From positions 248,001 through 312,000 of the forward strand of contig JAFREQ010000181.1 of the NCBI GenBank assembly GCA_025331565.1: a stretch of DNA of 64,000 nucleotides, written 5' to 3'. Positions 49,561 through 62,375 of the stretch are shown here, piece by piece. Under the pieces are notes generated by a model. The model was not told the origin of the DNA. It was given only the letters and a program-made list of their open reading frames with translations, and ran no database searches. The first letter of the stretch is position 1; each line of letters begins with the position of its first letter. Both the position numbers and the translations under genes were made by a program. The DNA comes from Holacanthus passer. Its lineage: Eukaryota > Chordata > Actinopteri > Pomacanthidae.

Positions 49561-51219
49561 TACTTGGTTTGTTTTCTCTTACTTTGGCTATTGTGACCAT
49601 ACATATGTATGCTGGAGCAGACAAAAAAAGCAGTTTAATTTCAGTTGGACTTCTTCACTTCAGTTGTGTGGGGTATTGTGTCAGTGTGAAAATAGCCTTT
49701 GAACCAGGGACCACCTTGGCAAAGCTCCTGAACGAGATTACACATTGTGCTGCCATCATGTACCAGCATTCCTCCCTTTCGCTGCTCGTTCTCTCTGGTC
49801 TATTCTTATTTTCAATAATGTTCTTCTCTTTGTTACCTCAGGTTAGCCATCAGACACTAATTAGATAGCTTGCAAGTTGCTGTGGGATCAAAAAAAGCCT
49901 CTCATCTGATTTCAGTCAAAATGGTAAAGTGGTCTTGAGAATTTCGACATGCTGCCACATCTTTTCACTCTTTCTGACCCAGCTTTGATGAACAGCGATC
50001 TACTGTATTTGCAAACACAACACATTGGGCCTAGAGAGCTGTAATTGGAGGAGCTGTCAAGACAGAGGAGGGGAAGGCTGAAGTTGTCTTCAAACAGCAA
50101 TTTAGCGGTTCCCTTCCAGGAAGATGCAGCTGAACACCTGTCAGAGGAAAACTGTTCATTTGATGTGAATGTTTTCTGCAGTGTGTTAAAAGCTGCTGCT
50201 ATTCACACGCACACCAATTTGGTATCTAGTTGCCTAGAATTCTGAACGGGCAGGTGATAGCTAACTGTTATGGCTGTCTTATATCAGAACCATGAGCACA
50301 CTGCATTAAAACATTCCTTCAGCATAAGCTTTCCATGAGATTATACACAGTGGTGGTGATAGAGGTCTACAGGTTAGAAAAACAGACCTGTCCACTGTTT
50401 GAATCAGCAAATTATCTGGGAAAATGTGGACAGGAAATGTGCTTCCCATGGAAAAATGATGATCAAAAAAAATACAAACACATGCCTACACACACCTCTA
50501 CTACAGCCACACTTCTGCTACTTAATCTACTTTGTACCTGACGATGCACTGAATCAGTGTTATCACCGTCTCACACTCTCCTCGCACACATGCATACAGA
50601 GCACAAAGACTATTGTCAGGGCAGTTGTCGGACGTCAACGTAAATTAGCACACAGAGCAGTTTCAGGGCTTCATTAGCATCCAGAGCTTCTATAATTAAA
50701 TGTGTGTGAGTGGCTTCTCTGTCAGATGACATCATGTCCTGAGTGTTTTTAATAGTCATTGCTTTAATGAGATTATCCATTACAAGTGATATCTTATAAC
50801 AGCATTTGCACAAACAGCATTTCTCTCTTTCTCGTAGATACAGTAACTCTGTCTGGTGAACCCCATAATGACTCTGCATACAGTAAGTAATCATAGACTG
50901 GCAGTGTTCCAAGCAACTTAGCTTTTCTTCTAATACATTTTCACAACTTACACTTGAAGCCTTGTAGAAAGAAGCTCTCACAGTCCATTCCTCCAATACT
51001 CTAAACAAGCTTGGTTTGGTTGGTTTTGAGATGTCATAGGTTCTTATTTTTATTGCTGAATGTGCACTGGTAAAAAACCCGGTTGGAATGTGGTGACATT
51101 TGTGCAAGGCCAATAAACAATGTTCTCCAGAAGAAATCGTTTTTCAAAAACTTGGACCTTTTATATGACATTTAAGAAAATAGGCCATTCCAGAGAACCA
51201 ACACTAACCAGGTTACTTA

Positions 51220-51955
51220 AGTGTCTTGATTTTGTTTGCCAATGATACCGAGATGAACTTGTCAGTCAAGTCAAGTCAGCTTGAGCTTGAAACTGTCATC
51301 CCTGCATTAATGGAAAAAAATGAGGAAAAAATATTAATGTTTCCAGCCAGTGGAGCAGCCCTCAGTCAGCTTAATAAACACATTAGGCCTGTTTCCAAGC
51401 CCTAATTTGGAATGACACACTAAAATACTCATTCAGGCTTTTCTGGTCATCTCAGGAGCATTGCTATACTTAGATCCATCCTGAGTTTCAGCGATACAGA
51501 GGATTACATGCTTTTATCTCTTCTTGCCTTAACTGCTGCAGCGCCCAGTTTGTTTGCCTTAACCAAAAAGAGAACGCCTCCAGTGTGGTGAGAGTGCTGA
51601 AGCAAGGCTTTTACCTACAACAAAGAGAAGGGCCAAATATCTCCCTCTCCTCACTGATGGGTTCACTGATTTTCACAGTGATTATGTGCAAATGTTTTCC
51701 TGGCGTGGCTCCAGGTTATCTCATTGAACTTTTGACTGGTTAACAGACTACAGACTGCATGACTGACCCCACTGTGATTATGTTCAGGCTAAAGACTAAA
51801 GGTGACTGAGCTTTTGCCATCATGGCTCTATGGCTTTGGAAAAACTGAGGCAGGCAGCGTCTGTATCTTCTTCCATAAATCTCTTCCTCCTGCTCCCTTG
51901 AGACCTTGAAATAATTTAATAATTTAATTAATAATAATAAAAATTTTTGTTTACT
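51220..51955 (+). mobile_element. Decayed L2-type LINE fragment
   Basis: Plus-strand frames give LNCCSAQFVCLNQKENASSV (about 51530-51590; family: LDYCNSL...), SLSSLMGSLIF (about 51635-51680; family: SLHWLPV.FRI), CFPGVAPGYLIELLT (about 51695-51740), and RLKTKGD.AFAIMALWLW (about 51790-51840; family: TKGDRAFAVAAPRLWN). This order is that of the C-terminal part of L2-like reverse-transcriptase proteins. Frames shift several times. The AT-rich tail is at 51905-51955. Confidence 0.65.
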
Positions 51956-54581
51956 TAATGTATTATTTGAGTTATCTTGTATGCAAAATTATTTTATCTT
52001 CCCATTCGTTTTTCACTCGCTATATCTTGTATTATTTTATCACTGCTCTTCATCCTTCATTCATCATATTAATCTTTAATCTATATTTGTGAAGCAATAC
52101 AATTCTTTTTTGACAAAAATTGAGTCCTTGACCATTTCTGCATTTCACAATCTTCTGGATGAATTTTTGATGGGATTGAAAGAACTGGAGAATACAAGCA
52201 AGTGGACCCTGATTTAACATTTCTTTTGTCAAACTGTTTCCAAGGTCAAGAATAAATTTTCTTTCTTGCTTCCACAAGTGAAATGAGGTACTTTTGAACT
52301 GATACATTTGCACAAGAACATGAATAAAAAGCAGAACCACTATGTAATAATTTAATGCTCAAGAATCTTCTTGTTTTAACTGAGTTATGTTTGCTTTATT
52401 ATTACATACTGTATATTTATTATGTATGTCTTTTCCAAAAAGCATTTTAGATGCTTTTGGTTTTTACATATATTCTGATATTTTATTATTGTGCTGTAAC
52501 ATATTTTCATTGTTGATTAAGTGTTAATTATAAGCCACAACCAATAAAGGTCCTTAAAGTCCTCTGAGTTTGTCGAACCTGACAGGTAATTTTGCCATAT
52601 TCTAGTCGCCTGGGGTAAGTACACTACAGCTAGCTACAGCTACTAGCTGTCAGCTGTTTGTCGCCATGTATCTCCAACAAGGTCCACCAATGACACGTTG
52701 TGATTAGTTTTAGATTAAAGACACTTCAGGTTAGGGTCAGGACCACCCTGGATTTGTATCCAGCCTGAAAAGCAGTGCTGCCTTGGAGGCTAAGCTTACG
52801 GAAACAAAGTACCCCATTGTAGTTTTGAGAGTTGACCATAGTGGTCACAAACAATACATCCTGGTACATGCAGGCACTGTGAGACAGGCTTTCTTCCAGT
52901 TTCTCTGTCAGTGTCAATGTTACCCAAGACGCTGTACTTTTAATAGACTGCACAGTCCACCAGCATAAGCTGGATGTCCATACAATTAGAAGAAAAATTT
53001 GTATTATGTAATACTTTTCCTGCTGTTTGGTAAGAACATATAGAAGAACTAGACTTAGGACTATGTATAAACTAACAGTGTGTTTTGGCAAATTCAGCAT
53101 ATTTACTATCCACCAAAAACAGTTGTTAAAATTCAATTATAATTTAGAGAAAAAAATTCATTCACTGCTGCCTGGAGAACTGCACTGATGGAAGAGGATT
53201 ATGGGAGTAACACACAAACCAATTCTCACAGTTGGGGAAAAAAAACATACTGCTCTGTGGATTGGATGCATACCTAATTTCTGAGTCTTTAGTCAGGCTA
53301 CTAGTTACAATACACTTATTATGTGCCAACCAGCCAGCAGGCTACTTCTGGCTCTCACGCTTTGAAAAATGCAAGTGATGGGCCGTTAGGCTGCACCGAG
53401 GTCACATTTGAGTCAGTGAAGAATGTTTGTGACTGACTCAGGCCACGTAATAAGAATGATGGATGCCAGTGCTAAGTACATTTCCAAGGCGCTTCCCTGC
53501 ATGCTGGGAAACCCCAGAATCCTACAAAGTATAATGGATCTCAATGAGGGGTCTGAATTACCTGCCAAGGCTATGAATTCCAGTAGCCCATGAAGAGTTT
53601 CCACAGCTTAAGTTTTAGGGGTTAAGAGTTCACTACAGTGCAATTCCTTGTAATTTCCTATTATTCTACAGAATGAATGAGGGTTACAAATAACATTTTA
53701 ACAAATAAAAGTTTGTGGCTCTACTGTGCCAATTTTGGTGTTGTGTTATAAACCAAGTCAGTCAAGTCACAAAATACATTGCTGTCATTCTGACTGAACA
53801 CATTCAGTAGTGTCAGTCAATAAATTTAGCAAACAAAACTTGCTTCATTCTGCTTTAAAGGCTTCTATCTCAAACCTAACTATTTCATTAGAATTCTTTC
53901 AGTGTAGAGTTTTATAATGACTAAATGCTGCTTTAAGAGGCTTTTACACCATATGGAAAGTACAGTTATGGGGTTAATTCAAATTTATGTATATATGTTT
54001 TGATATAAAAACAGGCATCAAACACACACATAAGTGTTAACCCCCCAAATCTTTTTTTCTTTCTTTGTTTCACCAAACATATCATAGTCTCCTTAATCTT
54101 AACTCAAGGCCAGCTTACTTGTAAAGGAGAGGATTTAGTATATTTTTTGTGATTAACATTATAATCAACGCTGCTGCTACACAGCTGCACAGATGTTGCA
54201 CACCCCACCCCTCTGGCACTCCAAGCAGGTCAAATCCACCACTGAACGGCATGATTTGCTGCCGCCGTTTGACCCAAACCTGCTACCATGATCATTCAAG
54301 CTGTCCAGTCTGAGACAATGCACATATTTAACAGCTGGCTCTAAGTTGATCTAACTCGATCTATCTCACCAAAGCCAACAGATATATGTGGATAATAATT
54401 CAGACACACAACAATGCAAGGAAGCAAAGGTTGAATTGTTCTTTCACGTAAATATGATGAGGGTTAGAAAAATTTTGATATTTTATCCGATGCTACACCG
54501 AATGTGAGGACATGGATGTGAAATTTAAAAAATCTCTACAACTCTGTGTCCTCACTTCAAGATGTGGAAGGACTAAGATGG

Positions 54582-54583
<2 letters not shown>

Positions 54584-54624
<41 letters not shown>

Positions 54625-54722
54625 CAGAGAGAGGGAGAGACAGAAAGAGACAGACAGAGCGAGAGACAGAGAGAGAGAGAGAGAGAGAGGCAGACAGAGA
54701 CAGAGCGAGAGAGGGAGAGGGA
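54584..54722 (+). repeat. GA-rich imperfect microsatellite
   Basis: About 140 bases of (GA)n interrupted by GACA, GGGA and GAGC units. It is purine-only for long stretches and so could adopt a triplex (H-DNA) structure. Arg-Glu and Ser-Leu repeat ORFs across it are artefacts. Confidence 0.95.
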
Positions 54723-55711
54723 GTTGAAAAAGACATGAGAATGAGTCTGAAGGGATCAGCATCATTCTGCTACAGCCTCTCTGTAGCTCTCTGCCTCTCT
54801 AACTCACTCTGTATTAAAACCACAATGACTGAAACAGGAACCGAACATGATGCTATTAATGTTTCAAGCTTTTTTCAGATGTAAAGTCGAAAATACTTTA
54901 CTCACTTCTACATTTATAAATTTACTACTTCTGTCACAACATTTCCTTCAGTTTACAGACTCTGATACTAGCACGCAAAATTACATTTGCGTCGGAGGAA
55001 AAACTCCCCAAACCACAAAATGACAGAAAACTTCAACAATAAACATTTATAAATAAACACATTTTAAAAGTGCAGTTGTTTGAACACGCGACAATGGGCG
55101 ATAGTTTAACGTGTGGCAAGTCTTATCTTAACCCACCAAAATAAGAGTTCACGAAAGAAGGTAGCGTATGATTTATGATGTATGATGTATGCGCACATAT
55201 TTTCATTAAATAAAAGTACAAGCAAGTACTTAAAAACGTCACCATATTAAACTTGTACTTTCAGACAAGTTACCGTTTGCGCTAAAACAAGGCGAATGTG
55301 TAGTCTCAATGACTTCCACATACCAGACTGTTAGTGAGGGAATAAAGCAGAAATTGAGAATCATTTTGAGAGAAATTCATAAATTCATACAGGTTAGTGT
55401 TTGTTAAGAGCTGCCCGGCTGCAGAAAGCCTCAGGTGAATTAAAGTTGCTAACTAGCTTAGAGCCCAATCTTCCCTCACTTTTACCATAAAACAGTCCGT
55501 CTCGGTGCGCGCGTGCCCTCCGCCAGCACCGCGCCACTGACGGCCAAGTGAACACATTCAATTAGGCTGACACAAGAAGAGCTTCAAGAGTCCAAGCACA
55601 GCTCCAACAACATGGAGATAAACATGTCAGAAATGTACATGAGGGTCCGTACATTTGTTTCATGAGCCAGGAAAGAGCCGGTAAAAAGAGCGTAGAGCCA
55701 GTGCCACTTAC

Positions 55712-55850
55712 CGCTCTGTGCTGAGGATGGAGCTTCACCAGCGGAGCCGGACTGCTGTGGTCTCTGCCTGTCCCCCTCTCCCGTTCTCACTCTGCACCTC
55801 TCTCTATGTGTCTCGCTCTCTCTCTCTCTCTCTCTCTCTCCAGTGCGGTC
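55712..55850 (-). other. Probable non-coding first exon of the cadherin gene (5'UTR)
   Basis: On the minus strand a strong donor, GAGCG|GTAAGTGG, ends this exon at 55712. The transcribed sequence has no ATG and contains a (GA)n tract, as GC- and GA-rich 5' leaders often do. Type II cadherin genes commonly have an untranslated first exon followed by a very large intron, and the next acceptor at 29267 has an unpaired 5'UTR exon waiting for such a partner. The 5' end (given as 55850) is a guess placed downstream of a CCAAT box at 55932. No transcript evidence is available, so the link to the cadherin is inference. The alternative is a chance donor inside an unrelated GC-rich region. Confidence 0.5.
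55815..55840 (+). repeat. (CT)13 microsatellite at the putative transcription start
   Basis: CT run on the plus strand, GA on the transcribed strand. It falls where the cadherin 5'UTR would begin. GAGA-rich tracts are common at TATA-less promoters. Confidence 0.95.
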
Positions 55851-55931
55851 CCTGCCTCTCTCTGCCACCCCCTCCGTCCCACGGCCCCCACTCACCAAAT
55901 CAACAAATTGAAAGAGTTGAAATGGCTGCTG

Positions 55932-55936
55932 ATTGG
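55932..55936 (-). promoter_or_regulatory. CCAAT box (NF-Y type) of the putative cadherin promoter
   Basis: The minus strand reads GACCAATCAGC here, an excellent match to the extended NF-Y site. It lies about 80-100 bases before the presumed transcription start. No TATA box is visible between it and the exon. The surrounding 55.5-56.0 kb is richer in CpG than the rest of the window (for example GTGCGCGCGTG at about 55506 and GCACGCGCACGCGC at about 55966), consistent with a TATA-less CpG promoter. The promoter assignment depends on the exon call at 55712. Confidence 0.45.
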
Positions 55937-57753
55937 TCATTACAGTGCCGTCAGTGATTAAAGGAGCACGCGCACGCGCACAGGAACACACATCACGAGC
56001 TCCATCTTCATCCACCACACACGCTTCAATCAGGCTTTATTTTCACAGAGCAGCTGCTTTCTTAAAGGAGAACTCTGGGTTGTTTGAAGACCTTTCTGCA
56101 ACAAGAGCACGTGACACAAGAGGAGCACAAGAGGACGTGTACTGGTTCGGGTGGGCTTTAATAAACAGAAGCTGGCAGATCCTGCAGGTGTCACAGCTGG
56201 AGGTGGCTGGTCCAGCCTGCAGAAATGTCCTCCAGGTAGAGACACACATAATTAAAGATGCACTGTGTGATTTTGAATTACCTGATTACAGCGCCCCCAA
56301 ATCTCCAAATATCCTCCAAGCTCGCAGTGTGTATTTTGAAGCTTAAACCTGCAGTAGTCAATATTTCTATATTGTATTTATATGCATTAAAGGTGTCACT
56401 ACACCTTAAACCCACAGGCAACTATCACCTGATTTGCAGTACTACTACTTGCAGTTTACCAGTTTAACATCTTTAAGAGCATTGTTTTGATTTTACGACC
56501 CATGACTGTTTTGGTTCACCCTTATCACTTTCTCAAACCTTGTACTCAGATATAATGGGCAGCTGCTTTCATGCATGCTACCAGCCCAGAGCCCCCTTGA
56601 CCTGTAGTTAAATTTAGTGCTTTTTCAAGTGCTTCTGGGGAAACTATTTACAAAAGAAGCCAAACTAAATTTTAATGACCTAGCCTATTTCAAGAACATG
56701 AACTATATGTTTCTCATATCAGTTTCTACTTTTCAACTGAAAATTCAGTCAGATTTTTCCCAAATTGACACAGTTCTTACTTACATGTGACACAGGTGTC
56801 TCCTGCTATACTGGCAGTGAACTTGAGAGGAAGACGGGCTTCCTGCGTTCGACTGATGTGTGTGTGATTGATAGGCATCGTGAGTTTTTCTATTTCCCTG
56901 TAAAAGATATATTCATCTTATGCTTTACATGTTGTTTTGATTTCTGAATAAATCTTGCTCTCCTGAATCTTGGTTTTAGTTTTACTGTTTTTACTGTATT
57001 TTGTATTTCAGGAAATTATCAATAACAGTGGACTGTGCATCTAATATTTCCGTGTACCTCTGTGTTCTGATCGTACTGTGGTGCTATCTGTGTGGTACCC
57101 CTTGAAGAGGACAATCATTTTTTTGCTGTTTTGCTGGACTTGCTCATTTAGTTCCTTTTTCTTTTAAATACCAATTTGATATTTTATTGAATTTAGTTTG
57201 ACATAAATACATGGGTTGTATAAGTTGCAGGATACATTTGACATAGAGCTGTGTCTGTGTGTTTTAAATTAGCGCTGGTGGGATTTTTTACATTTTTTTA
57301 TATAGCTGGATACTTGGTTCCACTGTGCTAGTGCACAAGAAATATGCTACTACATAATGGAAAGAAACTAACTAGTACCTAGTAACTCCACCATATATAT
57401 ATATTGTCAGAGAAACTAGTTTAATGTGGTGGATTTGCGCTGTAAACTGTTTTGTTAATTTGCTCATTCATTAATTTAATATTTAGTTAATTGTTAAATT
57501 TCAACTTGTGGCGTGCACTCTCCTCTCGTTTGGCAGATGAATGTGTGGATTACTGCCTTGCATGGCCTCAGCAGCTGATGAAGTAGTAGTAAAGGCCAGT
57601 AACACCGGCTGGGTGTGGTTTTCCTGATGTTCATGTTTTATGAATATTCTGCCTTCTCTGCTCAGCTTTGGTGGCTGCAGAGTGCAGCAGCACCTGTGAC
57701 TGGCAGACAAATCTCTTCTTAGCTGAAGACTCTGGACAGACTAACAGTCCTTA

Positions 57754-57832
57754 TCATATAATATAATATTTTTGTCATATGAGAAACATACAGTTGAGCA
57801 GCCACAAAAGAGCATATGTTATTATATGATAC
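57754..57832. repeat. Small AT-rich inverted repeat
   Basis: TATCATATAATATAATAT at 57754 pairs imperfectly with ATATGTTATTATATGATA at about 57814. It may be a tiny MITE or chance in AT-rich DNA. Confidence 0.35.
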
Positions 57833-60800
57833 GTTATATTAATACTAAGATAATTTTGGGTGTATCAAGAGCCATTTGGTCTAAATACAACAGAGCAAAA
57901 TCACTGATTTGACTGAAGTTACTGTGTGAATATTTTAAAGTGATATTAGGAACTGAATATGGTATTTTAAGTAGTGCATTATTTTCATCTCATTGTCAGT
58001 TACTAAATTATACCACACATGTCCCAAGCTATAGCAAAGATGTTATAGGAATAATATCACACAGGGTTTAAACTGTGAACTCGTGTTCTGATTTGTTAGG
58101 ATTCAGTAGGGATACTTTTGGCCATTTCTGTTCTTTGTTTATGAACAATATTACTGATTATGTGATTCAGTGACTGGGGAAGAAAATCCCCAAACAGAAT
58201 TTTGCCTCCCTTTCATCACTAGGCCTGTCTCGCCCCTTATCAGAGCAGTTTTTTTAATCATTCCCAAAAGGATACGATTTAGAGACGTCTTTCACAGCAA
58301 AGATGTTTTTTTTAGCACAAGTGGAACTAATAATATTAATGAAGGCTGTGTTCCAGCATTTGCAATGGAATTTAGCAATTAATAATGTGATTAGTTACAC
58401 CTGTCCCAAATCCAAATATCTGTCATGAAAACGATCAGTCTACCTCCTGCCCAATGAGCCTGACAACCGCTGGGCTCAGGTCACTGCATATTCACTACAT
58501 GTGAAACAGATACAGTGTCACTCTCTACTGGAATATACGGAATATACATCCTTGAACATACTGGACAGAGTTCAGTCTCTTGTCCAAGGACACTTCATAT
58601 GGACAGGAGGAGCAGGGGATCAAACTGCCAACTCTGGGATTAGTGGGTGACCCGATCTACCTAGAGAACCTTGGGTGACCATGAGGATCCAGTGTTTTAA
58701 GAGCTTTACCCATACCAGAGACTACAAGTCAGGATATCTATGCCTTTGTTAGTTTTTTAAAATCTTTCTCATATGAGACCCTGAGACTTTATACACATGC
58801 AATATTTAAATCACTGGAGCTTAATGCTTGGTAATACCACACATACCAAACAAACAAATCATAAAGCTTATCATGTGCAACCTCTTTACAAAAGTTCCTT
58901 TTGGTGACTATTATGGCTTGATTCCACCAGGAGAGCTGAGTCGCATTCAATGTGCTGCAGCATGTTTCAGAAGCATCCTGGAAGCGGCTCTCCTCTCTGG
59001 TCTGCTTACTTTGCTTGTGTAGCCTACATGTGATTACATCTGTCTGGAGGTGGCTGGATCTCATTAAGACTATGGGGAGCTGAACACTTTATTGATCTGA
59101 AACAACTTTTAGTTCTAATAAAATTTTATTTCAGGAGCTACAGTAATTATTTTTAATCAGCCCTTTATTCAGTCGCTGCCATCTTTCCTGCCCCTGTAAG
59201 TGTCAAACCTATGCAAATTAACCTTTTGTGTTGGAAATAAACATTCTGGTGTACTGAATTAAATTAGTGAAAGCGAAGGCTGTAGAAAGTTTTCCTACAT
59301 AAAAGCGCCAGGAAAAGAACAACATTGGTAATTTAGTAAACCCAACTGCACTCAGAGCTTTCTTATTCATACCTATAGACTACATTATTTGTCCAATAGA
59401 GAGGCCCATGTCTCATAGTGTACAACAGCCACCATATTTCACTCAACAGTCTAACATACTTCACAGAAAATGACAGAAATGATTTTGATTTTGATTGCTG
59501 TAACAATCATGACCCTGAGCCTTATAGTGGAGAGCTGGTGGCTTAGCTATGCTGCTCGCTGTGTAGTGCCACTTGAGACTGCACAACCTCTCCAGTTGTG
59601 GATCCACTGCTCTCATCCATTTCAGCTCCTCAGGGACTGTCTGTCCTCCTGTGGCCCTAATACACCCATCGGCCCTCAGATGATTCTTGACGTTTGATGT
59701 TGATACTGCATTAAGTGCACTGGTGACACGATTTATATTGTTGCTGGCCTCTATTTTCTTGGTGTCCTTGTTCAGCCTTCCACAGGTAACAGTCTTAAAG
59801 AAGGTCTGCACACTGCTATGAGGTTGCTGTTCATCACCTTTAATATGCAATGTACTTTTGATTTAAGGACAATTCCCGATTCACAAGATTATTTTATTTA
59901 TTTAGGTATGAACAAATCAGATGTGTGCACATCCTTCTGAACCAGAAGCACATTTTCCTTATTTCTTTTTAAATTTTTTAAATGAGAGAAAACATTTGTG
60001 AATTAGGCCAATTGTTCAGCTAAACCTTAATTAAATCCTAAAGGGCAATTGGCTCGTAAACAAAAGCGCAGAAAATTGGCAAACAAAACAACATCAAACA
60101 AAGACACAAAGGAAAAATGTAATCACTTACAATTCTATTGGGAAATTCGTGAACAAAATCCTTGATAATATCAGTTTAGTAATTTAACTAAAATAATAAA
60201 TAAATGAATATTTGTTGAGAACAGTTTTGCAGAATTTGAGCATGGAAGCTCTTCCTTGACCTTTGGGAACAGCAAAAAACATCAAGATCAAAGGTTCACT
60301 TACTAGCATTTAGAGCTTTTGACAGCATTTCCTGATCTTCATTCAGCTTTCATTCACAGTTTTCAGTTGCAGTATGCTCTGAAAGCTAGTACCTTTGAGC
60401 TTTGATAATTTTGTCATATATGATGATGAATTGTATCTACATTTAAAATGCCACGCCAATTTTTGTACCTCTGAAAATCATCCACCCAAAGTGATGAAAA
60501 GGCACCTTTAAACAAAACCTGTCATGTTATATTTTCCCACTGTCTTCCTGTTCACTCCCACTGTTAGTTTGGAGGAGGTGCAGACAGCCATTTCACCAAG
60601 ACAGTGTGAACAGTATGCCCTGCAGTGCTATATCTGAAAATACATGGCACCTTTATGCTGGATCAGAAGGTACACGTCTGCTCTTACGAGGACCATTATG
60701 TGCCTGTTATGGTACATATGTGAGAAATGGCCTTTATGGACAAAGATGTACTCCTGTACCTGTATTTGTGTGTACCGAGCACCTGAAAGTAGATCGGCAA

Positions 60801-61649
60801 AGTCATTAGTCTGAAGGGATGGTCGGCTTCCTCTAAAACTGACACTTTGAATCTTCCTCTTCCTGGTGATGCTGTTGGCGCTGAGTAGCAAACTAACAAA
60901 TCACAGGAAAAAACAATTCTGTTTGTGAATATCATTCATATGTGTTATCTATATTTTGATTAGAGTTCTATTTCTGCCACCCCAGCTTGCCAGTTGGATC
61001 ACTTGCACACCGAATAGATGCTTCGACTCAACCATTACTTCTGCCTCTTGAGCAGCTCTGCCTCTGAGAAATACTCAAAACACTATAACAACACTGATTC
61101 AAAGCAAAGCCTTCAGCGTTTTTGGGATTATTTTTGCCATTATGGCAGCCAGGAATGCTCGATATTTGTGGTGGATTCTGTAAAACACTTGCAGTGAGTG
61201 CCTTTTCACGTGTTCAGCTAAAGGCGTTGGTTAAAAGACAAGTCAGTGAAAAAAATTGTAACTAAACAGCAGTGAAATGATACAAAAATGATGATGATGA
61301 ATATTGTGTGCTGTTCTGCTAATGACAAAGAATCTGAATGAATGTCAAAATTGAACAAAACATCAAATACATTACAAGAAACTAAAAACGCTTACCATGC
61401 TTATGGTGGTTTCTGATTGGCTGGCAGGCGTACATCAGGTCAGTTCAACTCATTAAATGATTGCTACATTTTTATTAGCCATTTAATTTTTACAGTTTCT
61501 TTTTACTTGTTTGAAACCCTCACTACAGTGGTCTGTAAGGCAGAAAATGTATAAAGAAAAAGACTCATGTTCATCACTCATCACAAAGTTTCATGAAGTG
61601 GCCTATGCACCTGCCATGTACCTGTACCTGTTCTGGTGGTGTTCTCATA

Positions 61650-61916
61650 CAGCAGGGACACTCAACGTGCTTTGCCTGGGGGCCATGTTAGCAAAATGAC
61701 AGCCAGGGGCCTGTTAATAAGCAAACATTAACATTATTTATCAGATAAAATATATAAACATTAAAATGTTCCTAACTCATCGTTCTTTGACATTCTATAT
61801 TTTAAAATGATCTGAGTTATTAACTTATAAACTCAATAAACCTGATACAAGGACACCAGAAGTATATTTAATAGCTGCAACTGCATTTTAGTTGTAAATG
61901 CATTGGATATATTATC

Positions 61917-61952
<36 letters not shown>

Positions 61953-62375
61953 TATATATAAGAGTTTTGACATCATTTTCATATAGCTGGAACCTCTTGC
62001 AATCACTCAAATGTTGGAATGATTCACAAACATAAACCATAAACATGAACTGCTAATATCAAGGGAGAAAAAAAAACACATTTATGCGCTCAACATGATA
62101 ATTTCTGCACAACTTTTGCTCCTCTTCAGCTAATAGTTGTCTTCTCTGGCTCATCATCTGATTCTCCTGCACTTTGCACAGCCTGAAGGCCCATCACACA
62201 AAGATCAGCCTTCTCTCTGTTACTAACAGCCTAATTTATCCCATCATACAAAACTGGCATATTTGTCATCAGGCATAAACTAAAACTCCCATTGTGAATA
62301 ATTTTATTTTCATTGTGAATTAGAAAATGGTCGGCACCCTCATCTGACCCGAAGGCCACAAGTTGAGCATCATTG
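61650..62375. mobile_element. Possible non-autonomous DNA transposon remnant
   Basis: CAGGGACACTCAACGTGC...GCCTGGGGGCCATGTTAGC near 61653-61691 resembles a fish transposon end that I recall as beginning GGGACACTCAACT. Near 62333-62370, GGCACCCTCATCTGACCC and GGCCACAAGTTGAGCATC look like its inverted, diverged partner. Between them are AT-rich DNA and an (AT)n run. The arms match only weakly. Confidence 0.35.
61919..61960 (+). repeat. (AT)n microsatellite
   Basis: AT run with one TTTAT and one ATTAT interruption. Confidence 0.95.

Larger units (their letters stand above)
29268..55711 (-). other. Putative intron 1 of the cadherin gene (about 26.4 kb)
   Basis: The intron runs from donor GTAAGTGG (ending at 55711) to an acceptor whose minus-strand sequence is a pyrimidine tract ending TTACAG just before 29267. 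No convincing exon was found in it on either strand. It holds LINE fragments (34.5-35.2, 40.4-40.95, 48.96-49.56, 51.2-51.95 kb), an interspersed repeat at 37.2-37.55 kb, several microsatellites and otherwise unremarkable AT-rich DNA. Stretches 29.3-34.4, 41-48.9 and 52-54.5 kb show nothing I can name. Very long first introns that carry enhancers are usual in type II cadherin genes. Confidence 0.5.
55490..55990. promoter_or_regulatory. CpG-richer promoter-like segment
   Basis: This stretch holds clusters of CpG dinucleotides (55497-55550, 55730-55790, 55860-55990) in a window that is otherwise CpG-poor and AT-rich. It encloses the putative 5'UTR exon and the CCAAT box. Vertebrate promoters are often marked this way. 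Methylation state and activity cannot be judged from sequence. Confidence 0.45.

Noticed and set aside
50616..51113. 165-codon minus-strand open frame, the longest in the window
   Set aside because: It opens with TTG, shows no recognisable domain or splice structure, has biased Cys/Thr/His content and overlaps a possible regulatory segment. Probably chance.
54493..54884. Arg-Glu-rich and Ser-Leu-rich open frames on both strands
   Set aside because: They are products of the GA-rich simple repeat at 54584-54722.
55584..56018. 144-codon minus-strand open frame across the putative promoter
   Set aside because: It runs through the GA repeat and across the donor at 55711, and has no family resemblance. 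The region is better explained as promoter and 5'UTR.
59461..59850. 129-codon minus-strand open frame with lysine- and asparagine-rich sequence
   Set aside because: It starts with TTG and has no internal ATG until late. I recognise no family. It could be an old coding remnant, but nothing in the sequence shows it; a translated search would decide.
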